From assembly GCA_028277885.1 (NCBI GenBank), contig JANQFK010000012.1:1-56014 (forward strand): DNA of 56,014 nucleotides. Direction: 5' to 3'. Origin of the DNA: Myxococcota bacterium. GTDB taxonomy: Bacteria > Myxococcota_A > UBA9160 > UBA6930. The notes below the pieces were generated by a model, which was not told the origin of the DNA, did not search any database, and was given only the letters and a program-made list of their open reading frames with translations. Position numbers and translations under genes: made by a program. This document shows positions 12,019 through 22,947 of this stretch, piece by piece (within the stretch, counting starts at the first letter, position 1; each line of letters opens with the position of its first letter).

Positions 12019-12642
12019 ATGGCCCCTGCTCTGCGCCCCGGCCCTCGAGGCCGCGCGCTCCTCGCGACCGCTGCCGCACTGCTCCTCGCCGCCCTGCCCG
12101 GCACCGCCTCGGCCGTCACCTTCACCGCCATCGGCGTGGTGGCGGTCGCCGACGCCTCGCTGGCGCCTGCGGTGGTGGCGACCAACCCGCTCGTGCTCTC
12201 GCTGACCTTCGACGCCGGCGCCATGGACGCCGATCCCGACGGCGGCATCGGCACCTACGCGATCCAGAGCGCGGCGCTCGGCGTGGGCACCTACCTCGGC
12301 ACCACCACCACCGGCGTCATCCAGGTCTTCGACGACGGCGCCGGCACCAGCCCCGGCGACGAGTACCGCGTGACCCTCGTCGACCTGACGCCGCTGGGCA
12401 CGAACCCCGTCACGCTGGTGCTGAGCCTCCAGGACGCCTCGGGCGCGGCGCTCAGCGGCGACGCCCTGCCCACCACGCCCCCCCTCGTGGCCAGCTTCCC
12501 CGACGCCGCCGTCGTCGCCCTCGACTTCGCCCCCGGCACCGCGACCGCCGCCGTCATCACCATCGTCCCCGAGCCCGCCACCCCCCTCCTCCTCGCAGCC
12601 GGCCTCGCCGGCCTGGCCCTGGCCGGCAGACGACGCGGCTAG
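12019..12642 (+). CDS. PEP-CTERM sorting-domain protein
   Basis: Protein of 207 aa. It has an N-terminal signal peptide (RALLATAAALLLAALPGTASA), a beta-rich exported body and a C-terminal sorting signal. The signal is VPEPATPLLLAAGLAGLALAG followed by RRRG: the PEP motif, a hydrophobic helix, then Arg residues. Such proteins are recognised by an exosortase and handled at the cell surface; no exosortase gene is in this window. The ATG at 12019 is chosen because AAGGAG ends 6 nt before it. An in-frame ATG at 12013 directly abuts the Shine-Dalgarno and is less likely. The body family is unknown. Confidence 0.85.
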   Translation: MAPALRPGPRGRALLATAAALLLAALPGTASAVTFTAIGVVAVADASLAPAVVATNPLVLSLTFDAGAMDADPDGGIGTYAIQSAALGVGTYLGTTTTGVIQVFDDGAGTSPGDEYRVTLVDLTPLGTNPVTLVLSLQDASGAALSGDALPTTPPLVASFPDAAVVALDFAPGTATAAVITIVPEPATPLLLAAGLAGLALAGRRRG

Positions 12643-12980
12643 CGAGCAAGGAAGTGGCGCAGGGAGCGCGGCGCGCGGGTGATGCCCGCGTGCGGGCGTG
12701 CGCGCCTACCAAGGCAGACGGCGCAACGCGCGTAGACGCTCGCGCCGCGGCGAAGCGCGAGACGCCTCCACCCCGGCGCCGCCACCCCGCAAGCGCGGCC
12801 CGGCGAACAGCCGGGTCGTCGCGCGAAGCGCGATCGCCGCGCCGCCACAGGGCGCCGGGGACTCCCACGCCGGCACCCCTCGCCGGCAAGCGCGGCCCGG
12901 CCGAACGGCCGGGCTGTCGCGCGCAGCGTCGCCGCGGGCGGGCCTGCGGCCCGGCAGCGCCGACGCGAAGTCCAGCGAAA
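12643..12980. other. noncoding GC-rich stretch with an imperfect direct repeat
   Basis: No convincing gene is seen in these 338 nt. Short open frames on both strands are Arg/Ala-rich and look like GC-driven artefacts. An imperfect direct repeat of about 48 nt is present: CAAGCGCGGCCCGGC at 12790 continues to about 12838, and CAAGCGCGGCCCGGCC at 12887 continues to about 12934. Each contains GCCGGG and GTCGCGCG inverted elements. It lies between the PEP-CTERM gene and tRNA-Lys, read from opposite sides. Confidence 0.55.
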
Positions 12981-13056
12981 TGGTGAGCGCGGAAGGACTC
13001 GAACCTTCAACCTAGGGATTAAGAGTCCCTTGCTCTGCCAGTTGAGCTACGCGCCC
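12981..13056 (-). tRNA. tRNA-Lys (CTT)
   Basis: Minus-strand cloverleaf. The acceptor GGGCGCG pairs with CGCGCTC (one G-U), with discriminator A and an encoded CCA. The anticodon arm AGGGA-CTCTTAA-TCCCT gives anticodon CTT (Lys). The D arm is GCTCAACTGGCAGAGC and the T arm GAAGGTTCGAGTCCTTC. Confidence 0.94.
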
Positions 13057-13110
13057 ACGAAGCGCGGAAGCTAAGCGGAGGCGCACGCCCCCGCAAGGGC
13101 CCGGCGGGCC

Positions 13111-16737
<3,627 letters not shown>

Positions 16738-16759
16738 GGCCCGGCCCGCGGCGGGAGGC

Positions 16760-18322
16760 TCAGCCCGACGCGGGCGCGCGCCGCACGAGCCGCCGCAAAA
16801 GGCCGAGGGTAGCCTCGCGCAGGGGGGCGTCGCCCAGCAGCGCCAGGCCCGCGGCGCAGAGCAGCGCGTAGGCGGCGCCGCCCACGACGAGCGCCGGGAT
16901 CGCGTCCGCCGGCAGCGGCAGCCACGCCGTGGCGACACCGGCGACGCCGGCGCAGGCCAGCGCCCGCAGCGCCGTCGCAGCCAGCGCGCCCAGACCCGGT
17001 GAGCCGTGGAGCCAGCGCGCCAGGCCGAGGGTCGCGGCGGCGTTCACCCCGATGGCGAGCACGCCGGCCGTCGCGAGGCCCGCGGTGCCATGGCTGCGGC
17101 CGAGCGCGAGGTAGAGCGGGATGGCGAGGAGCGCGATCGCGGTGCCGAGCCCCATCGGCCGCCACATGTCGCCCCGGGCGTAGAAGGCCCGCACCCCGAT
17201 CTGCTGCGCCACCCAGGCGGGCACCGCGAGGCAGAACAGGCGCAGCAGCTCGGCCACGGGCACGGCGTCGGCGGCCTCGAAGGCGCCGCGCACGTAGACG
17301 ACGTGGACGATGGCGGGCGCGAGGGCGGCGACGCCGCCCGCCGCGAGGGTGCCCAGGCCGACCGCGGTCTGGAGGGTGCGCAGCAGCAGGGCCTCGTACT
17401 CCTCGCGGCGCTCCTGGGCGAGCAGGCGCGAGAAGGCCGGCAGCGCCGCGGTGGCCACGGCCTGCCCCGCCACGGCGACGGGCGCCTGCATGAGGCGCCG
17501 CGCGAAGAAGAGCGCCGCGATGGCGCCGGCCCCGAGCCACTGGCCGAACCAGCGGTCGTACCACTCGTCGACGGTGAGGAGCGTGACGCCCAGCATCAGC
17601 GGGAGCGCGAGCCACACGTAGCGGCGGAAGTCCGCGTCGCCGGGGGCGAAGCGCAGCGCGAGGGGAAGCCGGCCCCGCGCCTCCCACAGCGCCGTGCCCA
17701 GCGGGCCCAGGAAGGCTCCCACCAGCGCTCCCCAGGCGAACCCCTCCACGCCCAGGGCCGGCGCCAGCCCGACGCCACCGGCGATGATGCCGAGGTTGTA
17801 GATCAGCGGCGCGGCGGCCTGGGAGCGGAAGTGGCCGTGGGCCATCAGCACGGCGCGCACGATGCCGCCGGTCGCGAAGGCGATCTGGGCCGGGAGCACG
17901 ATGCGGGTGAGCCGCACCGTGAGGGCCTGCTGCTCGGCCCCGAAGCTCGGGAACTGGAAGGCGACCAGCGGCTCCGCCCACCCCCACAGCAGCGCGGTGG
18001 CGGCCAGCGCGATCACGCCGACGGTGCCCAGCACCGTGGCGTACAGGCGTCGGGCCGCCTCGGCGCCGGCGCGCTCGCGGGTGCGCGTGTAGAAGGGGAT
18101 GAAGGCGACGGAGAGCGCGCCGCCCGCCAGGAAGTAGTTGAGCAGGTCCGGGATCTGGAACGCGGCGTAGTAGGCGTCGGCGGCCGGGCTGCGCCCCACC
18201 TGCCAGGCCAGCACCGCCTCGCGCACGAAGCCGAGCAGGCGCGAGAGCAGCACGCTCCCGGCCAGCAGCAGCGCGGCCGCCCCCACCCGTCGGCCCGTGC
18301 CGGCCGGTCTCCGATCCTCCAC
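16760..18322 (-). CDS. murJ: lipid II flippase MurJ
   Basis: Integral membrane protein of 520 aa with about 14 hydrophobic helices, of the MurJ/MviN family in the MOP exporter superfamily. It is thought to flip lipid-linked peptidoglycan precursor to the periplasm. The family N-terminal pattern is clear: LLSRLLGFVREAVLAWQVG then ADAYYAAFQIPDLLNYFLAGGALSVAFIP (split here for reading). The start is the GTG at 18322; no other in-frame Met precedes the first helix, and the Shine-Dalgarno is weak. It is divergent from the kinase at 18388 and leads into the hydantoinase gene. Confidence 0.95.
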   Translation of the reverse strand: MEDRRPAGTGRRVGAAALLLAGSVLLSRLLGFVREAVLAWQVGRSPAADAYYAAFQIPDLLNYFLAGGALSVAFIPFYTRTRERAGAEAARRLYATVLGTVGVIALAATALLWGWAEPLVAFQFPSFGAEQQALTVRLTRIVLPAQIAFATGGIVRAVLMAHGHFRSQAAAPLIYNLGIIAGGVGLAPALGVEGFAWGALVGAFLGPLGTALWEARGRLPLALRFAPGDADFRRYVWLALPLMLGVTLLTVDEWYDRWFGQWLGAGAIAALFFARRLMQAPVAVAGQAVATAALPAFSRLLAQERREEYEALLLRTLQTAVGLGTLAAGGVAALAPAIVHVVYVRGAFEAADAVPVAELLRLFCLAVPAWVAQQIGVRAFYARGDMWRPMGLGTAIALLAIPLYLALGRSHGTAGLATAGVLAIGVNAAATLGLARWLHGSPGLGALAATALRALACAGVAGVATAWLPLPADAIPALVVGGAAYALLCAAGLALLGDAPLREATLGLLRRLVRRAPASG

Positions 18323-18341
18323 CCGAGCCCCCCGGACGCCG

Positions 18342-18347
18342 ATTATG
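18342..18347 (-). promoter_or_regulatory. candidate murJ -10 element
   Basis: The minus strand reads CATAAT 19 nt before the murJ GTG, a 5/6 match to TATAAT and a rare AT-rich patch here. No clear -35 was found. It lies in the 65-nt divergent gap shared with the kinase gene. Confidence 0.4.
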
Positions 18348-18387
18348 ACGGCCCGGGGGCGGTCCGCCCGCTTCCTCAGGAGGTCGC

Positions 18388-19566
18388 GTGGGGAGACCGA
18401 TACGCCGGGAACCCATGGCGGACCTGCCCCAGATCCTGGTCGTGGACGCCGAGGAGGAGCACCTCCAGGCCGTCGTGCGCAGCCTCGAGGGCGTCGGGCG
18501 GGTGGAGGCCGCCACCTCGAGCGAGGAGGCCTGGGCGCTGATCCAGGCCTCGGATCCCGACGTGGTGATCGCCGACCAGGCGCTCCCCGGCATCCCCGGG
18601 ATCGAGCTGCTGCACCGCGCCGCGGAGCGCGACGCCCACGTCGGCCGCATCCTGCTGACCAGCTTCGGCGACACCCAGGAGACGGTGGACGCCATCGACC
18701 GCCACCGGGTGGAGGCCTACCTCGCCAAGCCGTGCCTGCCCTTCCAGCTCCGCCTCACCGTGGAGTCGGTGCTGGAGCGCACCCGGCTCGAGCGCGACAA
18801 CGCCCGCCTCTTCGCCAACCTGGTGAACAAGAACCAGGAGCTGCGCGAGGCCATGGCCTCCCTGCGCACCGCCCAGAAGCGGGTGGTCGACTCCGAGCGC
18901 CTGGGCGCCATCGGCCGCATGATCGCCACCATCGTGCACGACTTCCGCGGCCCGCTGGCGGTGGTCGCCTCGACGGCGGGCGAGCTCGACCGGGCGGACC
19001 TTTCCCGGGAGGAGCTCGCCGGCCTGGCGGCGGAGATCCGCGACGAGACGGCGCGCATGAGCCGCATGTGCAGCGAGCTCCTCGAGGTGACCCGCGCCAG
19101 CGGCGGCCCCATCCAGCAGCGCGAGACGGACCTCGCCGAGCTGGTGGAGGACGTGATGGCGCGCTTCGCCGACGAGGCGGGCCGCGCCGGCGTCGTCGTG
19201 GAGACCCGGCTCGCGCCCGACTGCCGCGTGCTCCTCGACGCGGACCGCTTCCGGCGCGCGCTGCTCAACCTCGCCTACAACGCCCTCGAGGCCATGCCCG
19301 AGGGCGGCGAGCTGCGCGTCACCGCCGAGCGCCACGAGGACGGCGTGCGCGTCGGCGTCCGCGACACCGGCACGGGCATCCCCGCGGAGATCGCCACGCG
19401 CGCCTTCGACCCCTTCGTCACCCACGGCAAGTCCCGCGGCACGGGCCTCGGCCTCGCCGTGGTCAAGAAGGTCGTCGAGGACCACGGCGCCCGCATCCGC
19501 ATCACCAAGCCCGAAGGCGGCGGCACGGCCTTCGAGATCGACCTCCCCCGGTTCCTGGTGTGCTGA
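18388..19566 (+). CDS. hybrid receiver-histidine kinase
   Basis: Protein of 392 aa with no membrane segment, so cytoplasmic. The N-terminal receiver domain has phospho-acceptor Asp63 (IADQALPG) and Lys114 (LAKP). A short coiled linker leads to a HisKA domain with His184 (IVHDFRGPL). The HATPase domain has the N-box NLAYNALEAMP, the G1 box DTGTGIP and the G2 box GTGLGLAVV. It is a receiver-first sensor kinase, probably activated by another kinase. No output partner lies nearby. AGGAGG 4 nt before the GTG at 18388 favours that start over the ATG at 18415 (MADLPQ). Confidence 0.9.
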   Translation: MGRPIRREPMADLPQILVVDAEEEHLQAVVRSLEGVGRVEAATSSEEAWALIQASDPDVVIADQALPGIPGIELLHRAAERDAHVGRILLTSFGDTQETVDAIDRHRVEAYLAKPCLPFQLRLTVESVLERTRLERDNARLFANLVNKNQELREAMASLRTAQKRVVDSERLGAIGRMIATIVHDFRGPLAVVASTAGELDRADLSREELAGLAAEIRDETARMSRMCSELLEVTRASGGPIQQRETDLAELVEDVMARFADEAGRAGVVVETRLAPDCRVLLDADRFRRALLNLAYNALEAMPEGGELRVTAERHEDGVRVGVRDTGTGIPAEIATRAFDPFVTHGKSRGTGLGLAVVKKVVEDHGARIRITKPEGGGTAFEIDLPRFLVC

Positions 19567-19599
19567 AGCGGGTCGCCCTTCGGGCGACCCGCTTCAGCA
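19561..19599. terminator. bidirectional hairpin over two convergent stop codons
   Basis: A perfect 18-bp stem (TGCTGAAGCGGGTCGCCC with its complement) has a TTC loop. It contains the kinase stop codon in one arm and the KamA-like stop codon in the other. Because it is symmetric it would act on both converging transcripts. A T-tract is absent. Confidence 0.75.
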
Positions 19600-20694
19600 C
19601 TCCGGGTTGAGCTCGCGCCAGAGCTTGCCTTCGAAGGTCTCCACGAGGACGTGGTCGCCCTCGCGACCGACGAGGTGGGGGTGGCTCAGGGGGACCTTGC
19701 CGTGGGGAGTGTCGAGGACGTACTGGGGGATGGCGAAGCCGCTGGTGCGGCCGCGCAGGCCGCGGAACAGCTCCACGCCGCGCTCGATGGGGACGCGGAA
19801 GTGGGCCGTGCCCTCGAGCAGCTGGGCCTGGTAGCAGTAGTAGGGACGCACGCGCAGGCGGACCAGGCCCTCGCAGAGCGCCTTCATGGTGGCGACGTCG
19901 TCGTTGATGCCGGCCAGCAGCACGCTCTGGTTGCCCACCGGGATCCCCGCCCGGGTGAGGCGGTCGCAGGCCTCGGCGGCCTCGGGGGTGAGCTCCCGCG
20001 GATGGTTGAAGTGGGTGTTGACCCAGAGCGGGTGGTGGCGCTCCAGCATCCGGCACAGCGCGTCGGTCACGCGGAAGGGGAGCGTCACGGGCAGGCGCGT
20101 GCCGAGGCGCAGGATCTCGACGTGGGGGATCGCGCGCAGGGAGGTGAGCAGCCAGTCCAGCCGGTCGTCGGAGAAGACCAGCGGGTCCCCGCCCGTGAGC
20201 AGCACGTCGCGGATCGCCGGCGTGGCGCGGATCCAGTCGAGGGCCGTCTCGAGCTCGCGCCGGCGCATGCTCCAGTCCTCGTCGCCCACCATGCGCTTGC
20301 GCAGGCAGTAGCGGCAGTAGAGCGCGCACTCGTTGTTGACGCAGAAGGCGATGCGGTCCTCGTAGACCCGCACCACGTTCTTGACCGGCGAGTGGGCCAC
20401 CTCGTCGAGGGGATCGGCGACGCCGTGGGGATCGCCGAGCTCGGCGAGGCGCGGGACCACCTGGCGGCGGATGGGGCACTCCGGATCCTCGGGGTCCATC
20501 AACGACGCGTAGTAGGGCGTGATCACGAAGCGGAAGCGCTCCGCCAGGGCCGCCACCGCGCCGCGCTCGTCCTCGCTGGGCCGCACCCAGCGCGCCAGCT
20601 CCTCGGCGTTGCGCACGCGGTGGCGCATCTGCCAGGTCCAGTCGCGCCAGTCGGCGTCGGCGATCTCGCGGCGCGTGGCGGCGGCGCGGCTCAC
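19594..20694 (-). CDS. KamA-family radical SAM protein (aminomutase-like)
   Basis: Protein of 366 aa. The radical SAM iron-sulfur motif CALYCRYC is at Cys123, Cys127 and Cys130. The KamA-family start DWRDWTWQMRHRVRN, LTGGDPL and LRGRTSGFAIPQYVLDTPHGK are all present, and the last Lys probably holds PLP. From memory of lysine 2,3-aminomutase, the YQCD Asp that binds the substrate side chain is replaced here (YCYQAQL), so lysine need not be the substrate. It is shorter than KamA (about 416 aa), and EpmB-like activity is an alternative. The GTG at 20694 overlaps the ATP-grasp stop, so the two are translationally coupled. Confidence 0.85.
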   Translation of the reverse strand: MSRAAATRREIADADWRDWTWQMRHRVRNAEELARWVRPSEDERGAVAALAERFRFVITPYYASLMDPEDPECPIRRQVVPRLAELGDPHGVADPLDEVAHSPVKNVVRVYEDRIAFCVNNECALYCRYCLRKRMVGDEDWSMRRRELETALDWIRATPAIRDVLLTGGDPLVFSDDRLDWLLTSLRAIPHVEILRLGTRLPVTLPFRVTDALCRMLERHHPLWVNTHFNHPRELTPEAAEACDRLTRAGIPVGNQSVLLAGINDDVATMKALCEGLVRLRVRPYYCYQAQLLEGTAHFRVPIERGVELFRGLRGRTSGFAIPQYVLDTPHGKVPLSHPHLVGREGDHVLVETFEGKLWRELNPEC

Positions 20695-21773
20695 GCGGCC
20701 CCCCGGAGGCCCAGCCGGCGCAGGCCGTCGCCGATCACCTCGGCGAGCAGCTCCGCCACGGGCCGGCCCTCGAGCTCGGCGAGGATGCCGAAGGAGCCGT
20801 CCGGTGCGAAGGTCGGGAGCGGGTTGATCTCGAGGAAGCGGGGCTCGCCCCGCGCGTCGAGGCGGAAGTCGGCCCGCGCGAAGTCGCGACACTCGAGGGC
20901 CGCGAAGGCCCGCAGCGCGAGCTCGGCGAGGCGCTTCTCGAGGGCGGCGTCGAGGGCGCCCGGCAGGTGGTGGGCCCACGGGCCGGCGCCGTCTCCCTCG
21001 AGGGCGTGGACCCCGATCCCGGACCCGACCTCGAGGGCGCGCTGCAGCACCGGCAGCGCCCGGGGCGGGTCGTGGCCCACCACGGTCACGGTGTACTCGG
21101 CGCCGGGCAGGAAGGGCTCGACCAGCGCGGGCTGGGCGTAGAGACGCGTCACGCGCTCGACCTCGCGCGCGAGGCCGGCGGCGTCCTCCACCCGGGAGCC
21201 GGCGTGGATCCCCTTGGCGGTGCCCTCCCAGCGCGGCTTCACGAAGAGCGGGAAGGGCCCGGGCAGCGCGAGGGGGGCCACCTCGTCGGGCCCGCGCAGG
21301 AGCGCGTGCCCCGTCACCGGCACCCCGGCCGCCGCGACGACGTCCTTGGTCCAGGCCTTGTCGAGGCTCAGCGAGAGGGTGAGGGCGTCGGAGCCGAGGG
21401 TCGGGACCCCGAGCATCTCGAGCAGCACCGGCGCCCAGGCCTCGCGGTTGCGCGACCCGAACCCCTCGGCGATGTCGAGTGCGGCGTCCAGCCGGGGGAG
21501 CTCACCGCGGCCGCCGGCGCGCAGCAGCGCGTGGGGGTCGCCCACGCGCACGGGCTCGTGGCCGAGCCGCCGGATCGCCGCCTCGAGGGTCTCCACCGTG
21601 GCCTCGGGCTCGTACTCGGCGTCGGCGTCCGGGGGCTCGCCCGGGCGCGGCGGGCGGGCGCCGCGCAGCTCGAAGACGAGGCCCACGCGCAGGGCCGTCG
21701 CGCGCGATCCGGCGCGGGATCCAGCGGGCGATCCGGCAGGTGATTCGGACTGCGATTCAGGGATGGGAGCCAC
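20691..21773 (-). CDS. D-Ala-D-Ala-ligase-like ATP-grasp enzyme
   Basis: Protein of 360 aa with the ATP-grasp layout of D-alanine-D-alanine ligases. It has LFVKPRWEGTAKGI in the nucleotide-binding region, EPFLPGAEYTV, and the Mg-binding segment ADFRLDARGEPRFLEINPLP. The N-terminus has a short low-complexity Ser/Pro/Ala/Gly run (residues 11-24) from a small repeated DNA unit. A peptidoglycan role is possible. However, the 4-nt overlap with a KamA-like enzyme suggests instead ligation of an unusual amino acid. The substrate is unknown. It is divergent from the VanZ-like gene. Confidence 0.82.
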   Translation of the reverse strand: MAPIPESQSESPAGSPAGSRAGSRATALRVGLVFELRGARPPRPGEPPDADAEYEPEATVETLEAAIRRLGHEPVRVGDPHALLRAGGRGELPRLDAALDIAEGFGSRNREAWAPVLLEMLGVPTLGSDALTLSLSLDKAWTKDVVAAAGVPVTGHALLRGPDEVAPLALPGPFPLFVKPRWEGTAKGIHAGSRVEDAAGLAREVERVTRLYAQPALVEPFLPGAEYTVTVVGHDPPRALPVLQRALEVGSGIGVHALEGDGAGPWAHHLPGALDAALEKRLAELALRAFAALECRDFARADFRLDARGEPRFLEINPLPTFAPDGSFGILAELEGRPVAELLAEVIGDGLRRLGLRGAA

Positions 21774-21780
21774 GGCCCGG

Positions 21781-21802
21781 CAGGGTAGCGGTGGCTACCC
21801 TG
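21781..21802. repeat. 9-bp inverted repeat in a divergent promoter region
   Basis: CAGGGTAGC-GGTG-GCTACCCTG is a perfect 9-bp palindrome. It fills most of the 37-nt gap between the divergent ATP-grasp and VanZ-like starts. It includes a TACCCT hexamer on each strand, so it may be a back-to-back promoter or an operator. Confidence 0.55.
21796..21801 (+). promoter_or_regulatory. -10-like TACCCT before the VanZ-like gene
   Basis: TACCCT ends 9 nt before the ATG at 21811, with no Shine-Dalgarno between. The predicted transcript would start at or within a few nt of the ATG. Confidence 0.45.
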
Positions 21803-21810
21803 TGCGTCCG

Positions 21811-22272
21811 ATGGCAGACGGGGGAGGCGTCCGGCCGGGGCTGCGCTGGGCCGCGGTGGCGGTCTGGTGCCTCGTGATCCTGGGCTTCGGGAGCGACGAC
21901 TTCTCCGCGGAGGCGACCTCGCGCTTCCTCGACCCGCTGCTGCGCTGGCTGCTGCCCGGGGCGTCGGACGAGACCATCGCGCTCGGCGAGTGGGCGATCC
22001 GCAAGGCGGCCCACGCGGTGGAGTACGGCGTGCTCGCCAGCCTCGCGTGGTACGCGGCGCGGCCCCGCCTGGCGCCATGGCCCGCCGCGGGGCTCGCCCT
22101 CGCCATCGCGCTGGGCCTGGCCGGGGTGGACGAGGCCCGCCAGGCCGGGCTCGGCACGCGCTCCGGCTCGGCGAAGGACGTCGCCATCGACGGCGCCGGA
22201 GCCGTCCTCGCCCTGGGGCTGCTGCTGAAGCTGGGCGGGTCGCGCCGGGGCTCCTCGCGCGCGCGCGTGTGA
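21811..22272 (+). CDS. VanZ-like membrane protein
   Basis: Protein of 153 aa with three or four membrane helices. The VanZ-family pattern is visible: a first helix WAAVAVWCLVILGFGS, the conserved RKAAHAVEYGVLASLAW, and a polar DEARQAGLGTRSGSAKDVAIDGAGA before the last helix. VanZ proteins affect glycopeptide resistance or envelope properties in some hosts, but most homologues have no known role. The start is the ATG at 21811, with no Shine-Dalgarno and a TACCCT hexamer upstream. Confidence 0.85.
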   Translation: MADGGGVRPGLRWAAVAVWCLVILGFGSDDFSAEATSRFLDPLLRWLLPGASDETIALGEWAIRKAAHAVEYGVLASLAWYAARPRLAPWPAAGLALAIALGLAGVDEARQAGLGTRSGSAKDVAIDGAGAVLALGLLLKLGGSRRGSSRARV

Positions 22273-22351
22273 GCCGGTTCACGACGGATCGCGCGCGCCG
22301 CCTCGCGGAAGCGTCGCGTGTCGCAGAGGCCGCGACCGGGGAGGCGTGGCG

Positions 22352-22897
22352 ATGAGCGCGGCCCGTGGGGAGCTCGGACGCACGCGTGCTCCTGCTGCTG
22401 GTGGCGACCCGGATGGTCGGCGACTCCCTCTACTCCCGGCGCGGCGAGGAGGCCGACGAGGCTGGCTTCGACTGCAGCGGGGTCGTCTCCATCGCACTCG
22501 TGCAGTGCGCGCGGGCCTGGCCCGGCTCCACGACGGCGGCCGCTCCACCGCGGCGGGCATCTACCGCGACTACCACCGCAACGGCTGTCCCGACATCGAG
22601 CGCACCCGGGACCTGAAGCCCGGCTGCCTGGTCCTCTACCGCCGGCCGGGCAAGCGCATCCACCACGTCGCCATCCACGCCACCCGGGTGCCGGACACCG
22701 CCCTGGATGCGGGCTCGGTGAAGGTCGGACCCGTGGCCCTCGAGCCCGGCGGCGGCGGGAGCCGCACGACCTCGCCGCGGGCCGCCCCGCGCCGGTCCGC
22801 CGGAGTGCGGCTCACGGCGAGCGACTACCAGGGCACGGGCGTCGGCTGGGTGGCGAAGGACCCCTTCCCGCTCCTGGAGGAGCCCACGATCGCCTGA
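22352..22897 (+). pseudogene. NlpC/P60-family peptidase, frame-disrupted
   Basis: Two reading frames together encode an NlpC/P60-type cell-wall peptidase. The catalytic Cys motif GFDCSGVVSI lies in one frame (about 22365-22510). The downstream His region LYRRPGKRIHHVAIHA lies in the other (from about 22510 to the TGA at 22897). The likely ATG at 22352 has GGAGG 7 nt upstream but sits in the downstream frame. The intact product would therefore need two compensating shifts, near 22370-22385 and near 22505-22515 in GC repeats. This could be a real pseudogene or assembly indels. It lies upstream of the AbgT-type transporter. Confidence 0.65.
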
Positions 22898-22934
22898 GCG
22901 GCGCCGGCGGCCGAGCTTCGCCGGGATCGTCCCC

Positions 22935-22940
22935 TACCCT
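22935..22940 (+). promoter_or_regulatory. -10-like TACCCT before the AbgT-type gene
   Basis: TACCCT ends exactly 7 nt before the ATG at 22948, with no Shine-Dalgarno. This is the spacing expected for a leaderless transcript that starts at the ATG. Confidence 0.5.
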
Positions 22941-22947
22941 CCGCGCC

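Noticed and set aside
12654..13015. Small ORFs of about 100 codons in the gap before tRNA-Lys
   Set aside because: They overlap each other and the tRNA, are Arg/Ala-rich in every frame, and lack ribosome-binding sites.
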